Positions 1-6,570 of a stretch of 9,749 bases of DNA are shown in pieces. Every line of letters starts with the position of its first letter. The stretch's first letter is position 1. Location: NCBI GenBank assembly GCA_004347865.1, contig QNUZ01000078.1:1-9749 (forward strand), read 5' to 3'. Below the pieces are notes generated by a model. The model saw only the letters and a list, made by a program, of their open reading frames with translations, was not told the DNA's origin and did not search any database. Made by a program: the position numbers and the translations under genes. The stretch comes from Archaeoglobi archaeon. GTDB lineage: Archaea; Halobacteriota; Archaeoglobi; Archaeoglobales; Archaeoglobaceae.

Positions 1-375
1 CTCTCCGGTGCGATGATTGCGATAAAAAATGCCGAGATGGTTGGAAAAAGGTTCTGCGAGATCAGACCCGCCTCCAAGCTAATCGGCAACGTACTTAGGG
101 TTCTAAAGAATCACGGATACATTAAAGGCTTTGAATTCGTTAAAGAGAACGTTGGCGGGAAATTTGTCGTGGAACTGACGGGCAATATAAACAATTGCGG
201 TGCAATTAGGCCCAGGTTCTCCTCAAAGGCTAATGAATATGAGTTTTACGAAAGGAGATTTCTCCCGGCTAGGGGATTCGGTATTCTGATAGTCTCAACA
301 ACCAGAGGCATTATGAGCCAGATTGAGGCGAGAGAGCAGGGTTTGGGAGGTGTTCTCCTTGCTTACGTCTACTGA
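1..375 (+). CDS. rps8: 30S ribosomal protein S8 (uS8), 5'-partial
   Basis: Small-subunit protein that binds the central domain of 16S rRNA early in assembly. The frame is open from base 1, so the start lies upstream of the window; the ATG at 13 is internal (reading LSGAMIAIKNAEMVGKR), because family members have a few more N-terminal residues before this point. About 124 residues are visible, nearly the whole protein (archaeal S8 is about 130 aa). The central PASKLIGNVLRVLK segment and the C-terminal S8 signature GILIVSTTRGIMS, followed by a GLGG-LLAYVY end, are clear. The TGA stop at 373-375 lies downstream of the probable start of L6, so the two genes overlap and are likely translated in a coupled way. 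The next gene upstream in archaea is usually S14. Identification is secure; only the start is missing. Confidence 0.97.
   Translation, partial: LSGAMIAIKNAEMVGKRFCEIRPASKLIGNVLRVLKNHGYIKGFEFVKENVGGKFVVELTGNINNCGAIRPRFSSKANEYEFYERRFLPARGFGILIVSTTRGIMSQIEAREQGLGGVLLAYVY
345..352 (+). promoter_or_regulatory. Ribosome-binding site for L6 inside the S8 gene
   Basis: The GGGAGGTG stretch lies in the last part of the S8 coding sequence, six bases before a TTG codon at 359. It is the only good Shine-Dalgarno match near the possible L6 starts and is the reason for choosing TTG 359. The alternative GTG at 389 has only a pyrimidine-rich stretch in front of it. Confidence 0.6.
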
Positions 376-910
376 GTACTCCTCTCTCGTGAAGATTCCT
401 GAAGGCGTGGAAGTGCAAGTGGAGGGAAATCCGGTTGTCGGATACACCGTTAGGGCAAGGGGACCTCTAGGGGAAAACTCAAAGTTTCTTAAGTTCAGAG
501 ATGTCTTCATTGAAAAAACCGAGGGAGGCATAAGAGTCTACACCCCTATACTCAAGGCAAAGCACAAGGCGATTGTCGGAACTTACACGGCCCACATCAA
601 CAATCTGATCAAAGGGGTTACCGAGGGTTTTGAATACAAGTTGAAGGTCTTTTACGCTCACTTTCCCGTAAAGCTTAGGGTTTCCGGAGGCGAAGTTATA
701 ATAGAGAACTTTCTGGGTGAAACAACCCCGAGGAAGGCGAAGATTGTGGGAAACGCAAAGGTTGAGATAAAGGGCCAAGAAATAATAGTGAAAGGCGTTG
801 ACATTGAGGAATGCGGTCAAACTGCAGCTAATCTTGAGAGAGCAACAAAGATCAGAAACAAAGATCGTAGGGTGTTTCAGGACGGAATCTACATTGTGAA
901 GAAACCTTAA
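359..910 (+). CDS. rpl6: 50S ribosomal protein L6 (uL6)
   Basis: Large-subunit protein near the sarcin-ricin loop and factor-binding site. From TTG 359 the product is 183 aa, normal for archaeal L6 (about 175-185). The typical KIPEGVEVQVEGN strand lies near residue 12, and the archaeal/eukaryotic L6 C-terminal signature is present, ending R-R-V-F-Q-D-G-I-Y-I-V-K-K. The frame remains open further upstream (TTG 323, GTG 350), but those starts lack a ribosome-binding site and would add unrelated residues. GTG 389 would give a 173-aa protein beginning directly at VKIPEGV and cannot be excluded. The preferred start overlaps S8 by 17 bp. Product identity is certain; the N-terminus is moderately certain. 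Confidence 0.93.
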   Translation: MLTSTEYSSLVKIPEGVEVQVEGNPVVGYTVRARGPLGENSKFLKFRDVFIEKTEGGIRVYTPILKAKHKAIVGTYTAHINNLIKGVTEGFEYKLKVFYAHFPVKLRVSGGEVIIENFLGETTPRKAKIVGNAKVEIKGQEIIVKGVDIEECGQTAANLERATKIRNKDRRVFQDGIYIVKKP

Positions 911-916
911 GGTGAT
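910..916 (+). promoter_or_regulatory. Ribosome-binding site for L32e
   Basis: AGGTGAT begins at the last base of the L6 TAA stop and sits four bases before ATG 921. It rules out the upstream in-frame GTG at 912, which lies within this site. Confidence 0.75.
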
Positions 917-920
917 CGAA

Positions 921-1304
921 ATGAGAGCATTACTAAGGCTCAGAAAAAGGTTAAAATCAAGAAAACCGGAGTTCAGAAGATACTGCTGGGATAGAAAGCT
1001 AAAACTTAGAAGAAAAAGCTGGAGAAAGCCGCGCGGTCTGGACAATGCGATGCGAATGGAGTATGGTGGGAAGTGGTCGGGCAGGAAGAGAGTGAAGGTA
1101 GGATTTAAGTCACCGCTGGCAGTCCGGGGACTGCATCCAAGCGGTTACGAAGACATTCTTGTTTATACTCCTAAGGATCTAGAAAAACTGGATCCGAAAA
1201 GGCAAGCTGTCAGAATTGCCAGCTGTGTTGGGCTTAGAAAGAGACTCGAAATTGAAAAAAAGGCGAACGAAATGGGATTGAAAATTTTGAACCCTTCAAG
1301 GTGA
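921..1304 (+). CDS. rpl32e: 50S ribosomal protein L32e (eL32)
   Basis: Archaeal/eukaryotic-specific large-subunit protein with no bacterial counterpart; its presence fixes the domain of the source. The product is 127 aa from ATG 921, near the usual archaeal length. The basic N-terminus is followed by the family core W-R-K-P-R-G-L-D-N-A-M-R (residues 34-45) and VGFKSP...RGLHPSGYEDILVY (about 60-82), then the C-terminal helix carrying GLRKRLEIEKKA. It sits 10 nt after L6. Its TGA stop (1302-1304) falls inside the ribosome-binding site of L19e. Confidence 0.97.
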   Translation: MRALLRLRKRLKSRKPEFRRYCWDRKLKLRRKSWRKPRGLDNAMRMEYGGKWSGRKRVKVGFKSPLAVRGLHPSGYEDILVYTPKDLEKLDPKRQAVRIASCVGLRKRLEIEKKANEMGLKILNPSR

Positions 1305-1308
1305 TCTT

Positions 1309-1749
1309 ATGGACCTGAGAATTCAAAGGAGGCTCGCCGCGGAGGTTTTGAATTGTGGTAAGCACAGAGTTTGGTTCGATCCCGAGGCGCTTGAAGAGAT
1401 ATCTACTGCTTCAACAAAGCAGGATATCCGCGAGTTGATCGAAAAAGGAGTAATAAAGAGGAAGGCGGTAAGAGGGGTCTGCAGATCAAGGATAAATCGG
1501 ATCCGGCTTAAGAAAAGGAAGGGCAGACGCTCCGGACATGGTAGCAGAAAAGGGAAGAAGACTGCGAGATTGCCAAGAAAGAGACTCTGGATCCTAAGAA
1601 TTAGGGCGATAAGAAAAAGGCTGAAAGATTTGAGGGATAGCGGTCAAATAGATAGGAGAACCTACAGGATTCTTTACCGGAAAGCGAAAGGTGGGGAATT
1701 CAGGAGCGTTGCACATCTCAACGCCTATCTTGAGGAAATAAGAAGGTGA
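1309..1749 (+). CDS. rpl19e: 50S ribosomal protein L19e (eL19)
   Basis: Archaeal/eukaryotic large-subunit protein, mostly helical and very basic. The product is 146 aa, typical for archaea. The N-terminal RIQRRLAAEVLNCGKHRVWFD and the segment around residues 68-84 (KKRKGRRSGHGSRKGKK) are diagnostic, and the C-terminal YRKAKGGEFRSVAHLNAYL also matches the family. ATG 1309 is preceded by AAGGTGATC, which contains the stop of L32e, with only four bases between that stop and this start. Its own TGA (1747-1749) is likewise embedded in the L18 ribosome-binding site. Confidence 0.97.
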   Translation: MDLRIQRRLAAEVLNCGKHRVWFDPEALEEISTASTKQDIRELIEKGVIKRKAVRGVCRSRINRIRLKKRKGRRSGHGSRKGKKTARLPRKRLWILRIRAIRKRLKDLRDSGQIDRRTYRILYRKAKGGEFRSVAHLNAYLEEIRR

Positions 1750-1753
1750 GAAG

Positions 1754-2317
1754 ATGGCAAAGGGGCCGAGATACAAAGTTCCACACAGAAGGAGGAGGGA
1801 GGGATACACTAACTACAGGAAGAGGCTGAAACTTCTAATGTCGAAGAAGGTGAGGTTTGTAGTAAGAATAACTAATCAGAGAATCATAACGCAGTTCATA
1901 GCTTACAGCCCCGAGGGGGACAGAGTTCTGTTGCATATCGGTTCTGAGAAGCTCAGGGAATACGGCTGGAAGGGAGATCTTAACAACACTCCTGCGGCGT
2001 ATCTTACTGGTTTGCTCGCGGGAAGAGAGGCCTTAAAGAAGGGGATAAGGGAGGCAATTCTGGACATAGGCCTGAGATCTCCCGTTAAAGGCTCAAGGGT
2101 TTTTGCCGCTCTAAGGGGAGCAGTTGAGGCAGGGGTTGAGATACCGCATGACGAAGAAGTTCTGCCGGACGATTCAAGGATTCTTGGGGAACACATAGCA
2201 AAGTTTTATGAAAACAACCCGGAAAGGTTTGGTGAGTACGAGAAGCGTGGTTTAAGTCCTTCAGATTTGCCCCTTCACGTTGAAGAAGTGAAGAAGAAGA
2301 TTATGGTGGTAGAATGA
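1754..2317 (+). CDS. rpl18: 50S ribosomal protein L18 (uL18)
   Basis: 5S rRNA-binding protein of the central protuberance. At 187 aa it is the long archaeal form (bacterial L18 is about 120 aa, eukaryotic L5 longer). The N-terminus MAKGPRYKVPHRRRREGYTNYRKRLKLL is the typical archaeal opening. The L18 core with TNQRIITQFIAY, YLTGLLAGREALKKG and ILDIGLRSPVKGSRVFAALRGAVEAG follows, and the C-terminus carries the archaeal extension. ATG 1754 follows GGTGAG with a 4-nt gap from the L19e stop. The last codons overlap the S5 start (ATGA, 2314-2317). Confidence 0.97.
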   Translation: MAKGPRYKVPHRRRREGYTNYRKRLKLLMSKKVRFVVRITNQRIITQFIAYSPEGDRVLLHIGSEKLREYGWKGDLNNTPAAYLTGLLAGREALKKGIREAILDIGLRSPVKGSRVFAALRGAVEAGVEIPHDEEVLPDDSRILGEHIAKFYENNPERFGEYEKRGLSPSDLPLHVEEVKKKIMVVE

Positions 2318-2907
2318 CCGAATGGGTTCCGAAAACAAGGTTGGGAAAGCTGGTTGCAGAGGGAAAAATAAAGACAATGGATGATGCACTTTCAAGCGGA
2401 TTGCCAATAAAAGAGCCGGAAATCGTTGATGTTCTCCTTCCGGATCTCGAGGAGGATATTTTGGAAATTTCCATGGTTCAGAGAGTGACCGATAGTGGTA
2501 GAAGAACGAAGTTCAGGGTTACGGCAGTGGTCGGGAACAGGAACGGCTATGTCGGTGTGGGCACAGGAAAAGCCTCTCAGGTGGCTCCAGCCATCCAGAA
2601 AGCCATAGAGGATGCCAAGATAAACATTTTTGGGGTTATAAGGGGTTGCGGTTCGTGGGAATGCGGATGTGGTACCGCTCACTCGGTCCCATTTAAAGTT
2701 ATGGGAGAATGCGGAAGCGTTAGGGTTACACTTATTCCCGGGCCAAAGGGGCTTGGAGTTGTTGCTGCTGACGTTGCAAAGAGAATTATAGAGCTAGCGG
2801 GCGTTAGGGATGTTTGGTCCATAACTTCTGGAGAAACAAGGACGACTTTGAGTTTTGCACTTGCAACCTTCGACGCGCTCAAGAAGACCTGCTTTATTAA
2901 GAGGTGA
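2314..2907 (+). CDS. rps5: 30S ribosomal protein S5 (uS5)
   Basis: Small-subunit protein at the mRNA entry channel, important for decoding accuracy. The product is 197 aa, the archaeal/eukaryotic length. Residues 1-50 are the archaeal N-terminal extension. The S5 dsRNA-binding-like domain follows (about 51-115, SMVQRVTDSGRRTKFRVTAVVGNRNGYVGVGTGKA), then the C-terminal S5 domain with IPGPKGLGVVAADV and GVRDVWSITSG. A cysteine cluster (C112, C117, C119, with C133 nearby) sits between them. As I recall, a CG-WEC-C motif is usual in archaeal S5, and I do not claim metal binding. ATG 2314 overlaps the L18 stop by 4 nt and follows GGTGGT at 2305-2310. The TGA stop lies in the L30 ribosome-binding site. 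Confidence 0.97.
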   Translation: MTEWVPKTRLGKLVAEGKIKTMDDALSSGLPIKEPEIVDVLLPDLEEDILEISMVQRVTDSGRRTKFRVTAVVGNRNGYVGVGTGKASQVAPAIQKAIEDAKINIFGVIRGCGSWECGCGTAHSVPFKVMGECGSVRVTLIPGPKGLGVVAADVAKRIIELAGVRDVWSITSGETRTTLSFALATFDALKKTCFIKR

Positions 2908-2911
2908 AGTT

Positions 2912-3367
2912 ATGCTAGCTGTTGTTAGGTTGAGGGGCACAATAGACGTTAACAGGAAGATCAGAGAGACTCTAGGACTTTTGAGGCTCCATAGGAGATA
3001 CAACTGTGTCGTGATTCCGGACACCCCTTCTTACAGGGGAATGCTTCAGGTTGTCAAGGATTACGTTGCATTCGGCGAAATAGATCATGAAACCCTTGCA
3101 TTGCTTTTGAGGCACAGGGGCAGACTAGAAGGAGGCAAGCGCTTGACTGATGAATACGTTAAGGAGAAGACGGGTTATGCATCTATAGAAGAATTTGCAA
3201 GAGCAGTAATCGAGGGAAAGGTTAAGCTTTCGGATCTTCCGGGATTAAAGCCCGTTTTTAGACTGCACTCTCCTAGAAAGGGGCTGAAAAACATAAAGTG
3301 GCACTATCCGAGGGGAGATCTCGGATACCATAAGGAGATAAAGGATTTACTCTATAGAATGAGGTGA
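2912..3367 (+). CDS. rpl30: 50S ribosomal protein L30 (uL30)
   Basis: Large-subunit protein. At 151 aa this is the long archaeal type related to eukaryotic L7, not the roughly 60-aa bacterial form. The N-terminal ferredoxin-like fold begins MLAVVRLRGTIDVNRKIRETL and continues through LRLHRRYNCVVIPDTPSYRGML. The archaeal C-terminal part has LLLRHRGRLEGGKRLTDEYV and FRLHSPRKGL. ATG 2912 is chosen because GAGGTGA (2901-2907) stands just before it. Longer versions running back to 2855 would read through the S5 C-terminus in another frame. Its TGA (3365-3367) lies in the L15 ribosome-binding site. Confidence 0.96.
   Translation: MLAVVRLRGTIDVNRKIRETLGLLRLHRRYNCVVIPDTPSYRGMLQVVKDYVAFGEIDHETLALLLRHRGRLEGGKRLTDEYVKEKTGYASIEEFARAVIEGKVKLSDLPGLKPVFRLHSPRKGLKNIKWHYPRGDLGYHKEIKDLLYRMR
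3361..3367 (+). promoter_or_regulatory. Ribosome-binding site for L15, containing the L30 stop
   Basis: GAGGTGA precedes ATG 3373 by five bases and includes the TGA stop of L30. It shows that the in-frame GTG at 3364 is part of the site and not the start of L15. Confidence 0.75.
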
Positions 3368-3372
3368 TAAAA

Positions 3373-3897
3373 ATGCCAAAGCTGAAGGTCAAGAAGTTCA
3401 GGGGCTCCAGAACTTGTGGTGGAGGCAGTCACAAGAAGAGAAGAGGGGCCGGACATAGAGGGGGAAGAGGAAATGCTGGCGTTCACAAGCACAAGTATCT
3501 GAAGTTCATTAAGCTTGAAAGACTCGGGCTCTATGAATTCGGTAAGCACGGATTTACCAGACCCAAGGTAGTAGTTGGGGAGTTCAATCGGGAGAAAAAC
3601 GTTAAAGAAACTCTAAGGAGCCTGAAGGAGCAGGGCAAGCTTGACGAGGATACGTATAAGTTCCTATACTCAAGACCGGAGCTGAACGTGGGGGATCTTT
3701 CCAGAGTTATAGAAAAACTCGCAGCACTAGGGATTGCGGAAAAGAAGGAAGAGAAATTCTTCATAGACTTGGGCACTTTGGGCTATTCCAAACTCCTGGG
3801 TGCGGGGGAAGTTGATAAGGCCATAGAGGTTAAGGTCGAGTATGCAACCCCCAAAGCCGTTGAAAAGCTGAAATCTGCCGGTGGAGGGATAGCATAA
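3373..3897 (+). CDS. rpl15: 50S ribosomal protein L15 (uL15)
   Basis: Large-subunit assembly protein with an extended basic N-terminal tail that threads into 23S rRNA. The product is 174 aa from ATG 3373, somewhat long for an archaeal L15 (commonly about 145-165). The N-terminal glycine/arginine-rich tail with TCGGGSHKKRRGAGHRGGRG (residues about 13-32) is diagnostic. The globular part ends with FIDLGTLGYSKLLGAGEVDKAIEV and KAVEKLKSAGG, the usual L15 C-terminal motif. The TAA stop is followed after one base by the secY ATG, a normal order in both bacteria and archaea. Confidence 0.96.
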   Translation: MPKLKVKKFRGSRTCGGGSHKKRRGAGHRGGRGNAGVHKHKYLKFIKLERLGLYEFGKHGFTRPKVVVGEFNREKNVKETLRSLKEQGKLDEDTYKFLYSRPELNVGDLSRVIEKLAALGIAEKKEEKFFIDLGTLGYSKLLGAGEVDKAIEVKVEYATPKAVEKLKSAGGGIA

Positions 3898-3898
3898 A

Positions 3899-5377
3899 AT
3901 GGACTCCATTATCCGGAGTCTAAAACCATATCTGGAGAGAATTCCAAGCGTAGAAAGGCCAAAAGGTCACGTTCACTTCAGAGAAAAGTTCATGTGGACA
4001 TCCGCAGTCCTGCTGCTTTACTTCATTTTGGTCAATGTTCCCGTTTTTGGCCTCTCGAAGCAATCTGTGGACATCTTCCAGGCCTACAGGGCCCTGTTTG
4101 CCGGGGCAACGGGCTCGATTTTGGCTTTGGGCATAGGCCCTATAGTTACGGCATCTATCATTCTCCAGCTGCTCGTTGGAGCAGGAATAATAAAGCTCGA
4201 TCTTACGAATCCCGACGATAGGGCAGCCTATCAGGAGTTCCAGCGCTTCCTTGTTTTTGTGATGATTGCCGTTGAAGCATTGCCACAGATCGCTGCTGGT
4301 CTGCTTTTGCCCGATACGGAACTGGCGGAAAAGCTCGGTGTCTCTCCCAGCTTTATCTCGTTCCTGATATTCATTCAGCTGTTCATTGGAGGGGTTTTGA
4401 TCGTTTACATGGACGAGGTTGTTTCTAAGTGGGGAATTGGCAGCGGTGTCAGCCTGTTCATTCTTGCCGGAATTGCCCAGGCAATTGTTGTCGGTCTTTT
4501 CAATTGGATTATCCCTCCGGGAAGCGTTTTACCGGCAGGGATTATTCCTAGGTGGATATACTTCGCTCAGCACTATTCCATTGAGCAACTGCTAAGCGGC
4601 GCGGGTCTTTTAATGTTGCTGCTCGAGGGCGGAATACTTGCACTCATAACAACGGCCGTTATAATACTCCTTGTGGTTTTCTTTGAGGGGACCAGGGTTG
4701 AGATCCCGATGGCACATGCAATGGTCAGGGGGGCCAGAGGGAGGTTCCCAATAAAGCTGATTTACGCGAGCGTTTTGCCGATGATATTCGTGAGGGCCCT
4801 GCAGGCGAATATAGTAATGATCGGGCAAATTTTGTATGCAAGAGGGATTTCGGTTTTCGGTGAATTCGTCAATGGTCATCCTGTGAGCGGTCTGATGTTC
4901 TATCTTTCCCCCATAAACAGCCCGTACGACTGGGTTCCGGAACTCGTCAAAAGCAAGGGCGCCGCCTTTGCGGCGATTCCGGACTGGGCAATCTATCTTC
5001 ACCTACTCATAGATTCTCTTATTCTCGTGGTGGGCGGCATAATATTTGCCGTATTCTGGGTTCAGACAACGGGAATGGACGCAAAGACGGTTGCGAGCCA
5101 GATTGCAAAATCGGGAATGCAGATTCCGGGATTTAGGAAGAGCCCAGTGGTGTTGGAAAAACTCTTCGAGAGGTATATTCCCAAGGTCACGATCATAGGC
5201 GGTGCTTTGATCGGAATTCTGACGCTCATATCGAATATGCTCGGAACTATTGGTAACGTAAGTGGAACAGGGTTGCTTTTAGCCGTAAGCATAGCATACA
5301 GGTTCTATGAGGATCTTGCAAGACAGCAGATCACAGAAATGCATCCGCTAATAAGGAGAGTGCTCGGGGAAGAGTGA
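3899..5377 (+). CDS. secY: Preprotein translocase subunit SecY
   Basis: Channel-forming subunit of the SecYE-beta translocon in the cytoplasmic membrane. The product is 492 aa, with about ten membrane segments visible. TM1 is about residues 33-52. The plug and TM2 region is about 62-98, with GATGSILALGIGPIVTAS. The cytosolic loop between TM6 and TM7 carries EGTRVEIPMAHA (263-274), followed by RFPIKLIYASVLPMIF. The loop before TM9 contains IPGFRKSP, whose Arg413 corresponds to the conserved basic residue that contacts ribosomes and partner proteins in the family. TM10 has NVSGTGLLLAVSIAYRF. It lies one base after L15 and overlaps the following insertase gene, so both membrane-biogenesis proteins are expected to be co-translated. 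Confidence 0.97.
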   Translation: MDSIIRSLKPYLERIPSVERPKGHVHFREKFMWTSAVLLLYFILVNVPVFGLSKQSVDIFQAYRALFAGATGSILALGIGPIVTASIILQLLVGAGIIKLDLTNPDDRAAYQEFQRFLVFVMIAVEALPQIAAGLLLPDTELAEKLGVSPSFISFLIFIQLFIGGVLIVYMDEVVSKWGIGSGVSLFILAGIAQAIVVGLFNWIIPPGSVLPAGIIPRWIYFAQHYSIEQLLSGAGLLMLLLEGGILALITTAVIILLVVFFEGTRVEIPMAHAMVRGARGRFPIKLIYASVLPMIFVRALQANIVMIGQILYARGISVFGEFVNGHPVSGLMFYLSPINSPYDWVPELVKSKGAAFAAIPDWAIYLHLLIDSLILVVGGIIFAVFWVQTTGMDAKTVASQIAKSGMQIPGFRKSPVVLEKLFERYIPKVTIIGGALIGILTLISNMLGTIGNVSGTGLLLAVSIAYRFYEDLARQQITEMHPLIRRVLGEE

Positions 5378-6012
5378 TGAAAAAGGAGGTTTCTAGGATT
5401 CTTTCAATTCTCGGATTTTTGCTCTTTTTTGGGCTCGTATTAAGTTCTGAATTTCGTCTGATGCTAGCCTTGGCGATGGAGTACGTTTTCTTTCCCCTCT
5501 CAAGTCTGAAGTTTTACATAACTGTTTTTCTGATGGCCTTGCTCACGGGATTGTATTCAAACCTGATTCAGAAATACACTGTGGACTATAAGCGTATGAA
5601 AGAAATTCAAAAGAGAGTTTCTGAGTATCAGAAGGAATACATGGAAGCCGTGAAGCAGAAAAATCAGTTCAAGCTAAAGCAGCTGGAAAAGAGGAGTGAA
5701 GAAATTAGAATGCTTCAGAGCGAGCTAATGAGCATGCAGTTCAAACCCATGTCCTACACTTTCTTGGTTTCAATACCAATCTGGGCATGGCTCTGGGAGA
5801 AGGCCTACTTTAGTTATCAGCACGTAAAATTCGGCACTACGACTGAATTCTTCAAGTTGAATGATTCGCTGTTCTACATCACTACCCCATTTTGGGGAAC
5901 AATCCATGTAAGTGAAATTCACGCCATATTTCCGTGGTGGATACTCTGGTACATGCTCTGCTCAATTGCAGTAAGTCAGCTAATTAAGAAGCTTTTGAAG
6001 GTGGGTGTGTGA
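5377..6012 (+). CDS. DUF106/EMC3-TMCO1-like membrane insertase
   Basis: Archaeal DUF106 protein of the Oxa1 superfamily (relatives: YidC/Oxa1, EMC3, TMCO1, Get1), expected to help insert membrane proteins beside SecY. The product is 211 aa from ATG 5377. A hydrophobic N-terminal segment (about residues 8-33) and a second one (about 45-63) are followed by a charged coiled-coil hairpin (about 70-117, rich in K, E and Q, the presumed ribosome-facing part). The motif QFKPMSYTFLVSIPIWAWLW (121-140) and a last membrane segment near 184-205 complete it. ATG 5377 uses the last A of the SecY stop and follows GGGGA. GTG 5374 one codon earlier is an equal alternative (4-nt overlap). The assignment rests on topology, motif and position, not on a search. 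Confidence 0.88.
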   Translation: MKKEVSRILSILGFLLFFGLVLSSEFRLMLALAMEYVFFPLSSLKFYITVFLMALLTGLYSNLIQKYTVDYKRMKEIQKRVSEYQKEYMEAVKQKNQFKLKQLEKRSEEIRMLQSELMSMQFKPMSYTFLVSIPIWAWLWEKAYFSYQHVKFGTTTEFFKLNDSLFYITTPFWGTIHVSEIHAIFPWWILWYMLCSIAVSQLIKKLLKVGV

Positions 6013-6524
6013 AGATAACGATATCTGGACCTCCGGGAAGCGGAAAAACAACTGTTGCAAAAATCTTGAGTGAAAAACTTAGAATAAGACTTATTTCCGC
6101 GGGGGAAGTATTTAGGCGGTTGGCTTTTGAGAAAGGTATGAGTCTAGAAGATTTCAGCAGGTTTGCGGAATCTAATCCCGAAATCGACATTTTAGTGGAC
6201 AAAATCCAGAGGGAGATGGCAGAAAGGGAGAGGGATGCAATCGTAGAGGGGAGACTTTCTGGATGGATGATAAAGGATGCAGATTTGAGGGTTTACCTAT
6301 TTGCAGATCCGGAGGTCAGGTACAGCAGGATCTCCAAGAGAGAGGGAAAGGATGTCTCCATAATCAGGGGAGAGACCAAATTAAGGGAAGAAATAGAGAA
6401 GAGAAGGTATCAGAAGTTCTACAACATCGATATCGATGACTGGAGAATCTATGATCTTGTAATAAATTCGAATAGAATTTCGGCGGAGAAGATTGCGGAA
6501 ATCATAATTGCTGCGGTGAAATGA
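6009..6524 (+). CDS. cmk: Cytidylate kinase (archaeal type)
   Basis: Phosphorylates CMP and dCMP to the diphosphates with ATP, in the cytoplasmic pyrimidine nucleotide pathway. The product is 171 aa from GTG 6009, a normal length for the compact archaeal enzyme. The Walker A loop GPPGSGKTT lies at residues 7-15. SAGEVFRRLA (about 30-39) and VEGRLSGWM (79-87) form the substrate-binding region. The lid includes SKREGK, and RRYQKFYNIDIDDW (132-145) is typical of archaeal Cmk. The GTG overlaps the preceding stop in GTGA and follows AGGTGG at 5999-6004. Adenylate kinase also starts with a G-P-P-G-S-G-K-type loop, but the VEGRLSGWM and YNIDIDDW segments favour Cmk. It is the last gene of the + strand cluster. 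Confidence 0.93.
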   Translation: MKITISGPPGSGKTTVAKILSEKLRIRLISAGEVFRRLAFEKGMSLEDFSRFAESNPEIDILVDKIQREMAERERDAIVEGRLSGWMIKDADLRVYLFADPEVRYSRISKREGKDVSIIRGETKLREEIEKRRYQKFYNIDIDDWRIYDLVINSNRISAEKIAEIIIAAVK

Positions 6525-6538
6525 TTCTCGCTCGAGAA
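6525..6538 (+). repeat. Perfect 6-bp inverted repeat beside the tRNA promoter
   Basis: TTCTCG-CT-CGAGAA, two 6-bp arms with a 2-bp spacer, lies immediately after the cmk stop and two bases before the BRE/TATA region. The spacer is too short for a stable RNA hairpin without opening inner pairs. A protein-binding dyad or a chance palindrome are both possible. Confidence 0.4.
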
Positions 6539-6539
6539 C

Positions 6540-6554
6540 GAAAATATTTAAATA
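6540..6554 (+). promoter_or_regulatory. Archaeal BRE/TATA-box promoter for tRNA-Ala
   Basis: A purine/A-rich BRE-like GAAAAT (6540-6545) is followed by TTTAAATA (6547-6554), a good match to the archaeal TATA box. With the usual spacing, transcription would begin near 6574-6580. No gene other than the tRNA follows on this strand. It would give the tRNA a transcript independent of the ribosomal operon, with a leader of about 60 nt. Confidence 0.65.
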
Positions 6555-6570
6555 CTTCACTTATATGATG

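Noticed and set aside
479..1045. 188-codon frame on the - strand across L6 and L32e
   Set aside because: It crosses the junction of two certain ribosomal protein genes and has no recognisable motif; antisense shadow.
4610..5002. 130-codon frame on the - strand inside secY
   Set aside because: SecY is complete and unmistakable on the + strand; the antisense translation lacks membrane segments or known motifs.
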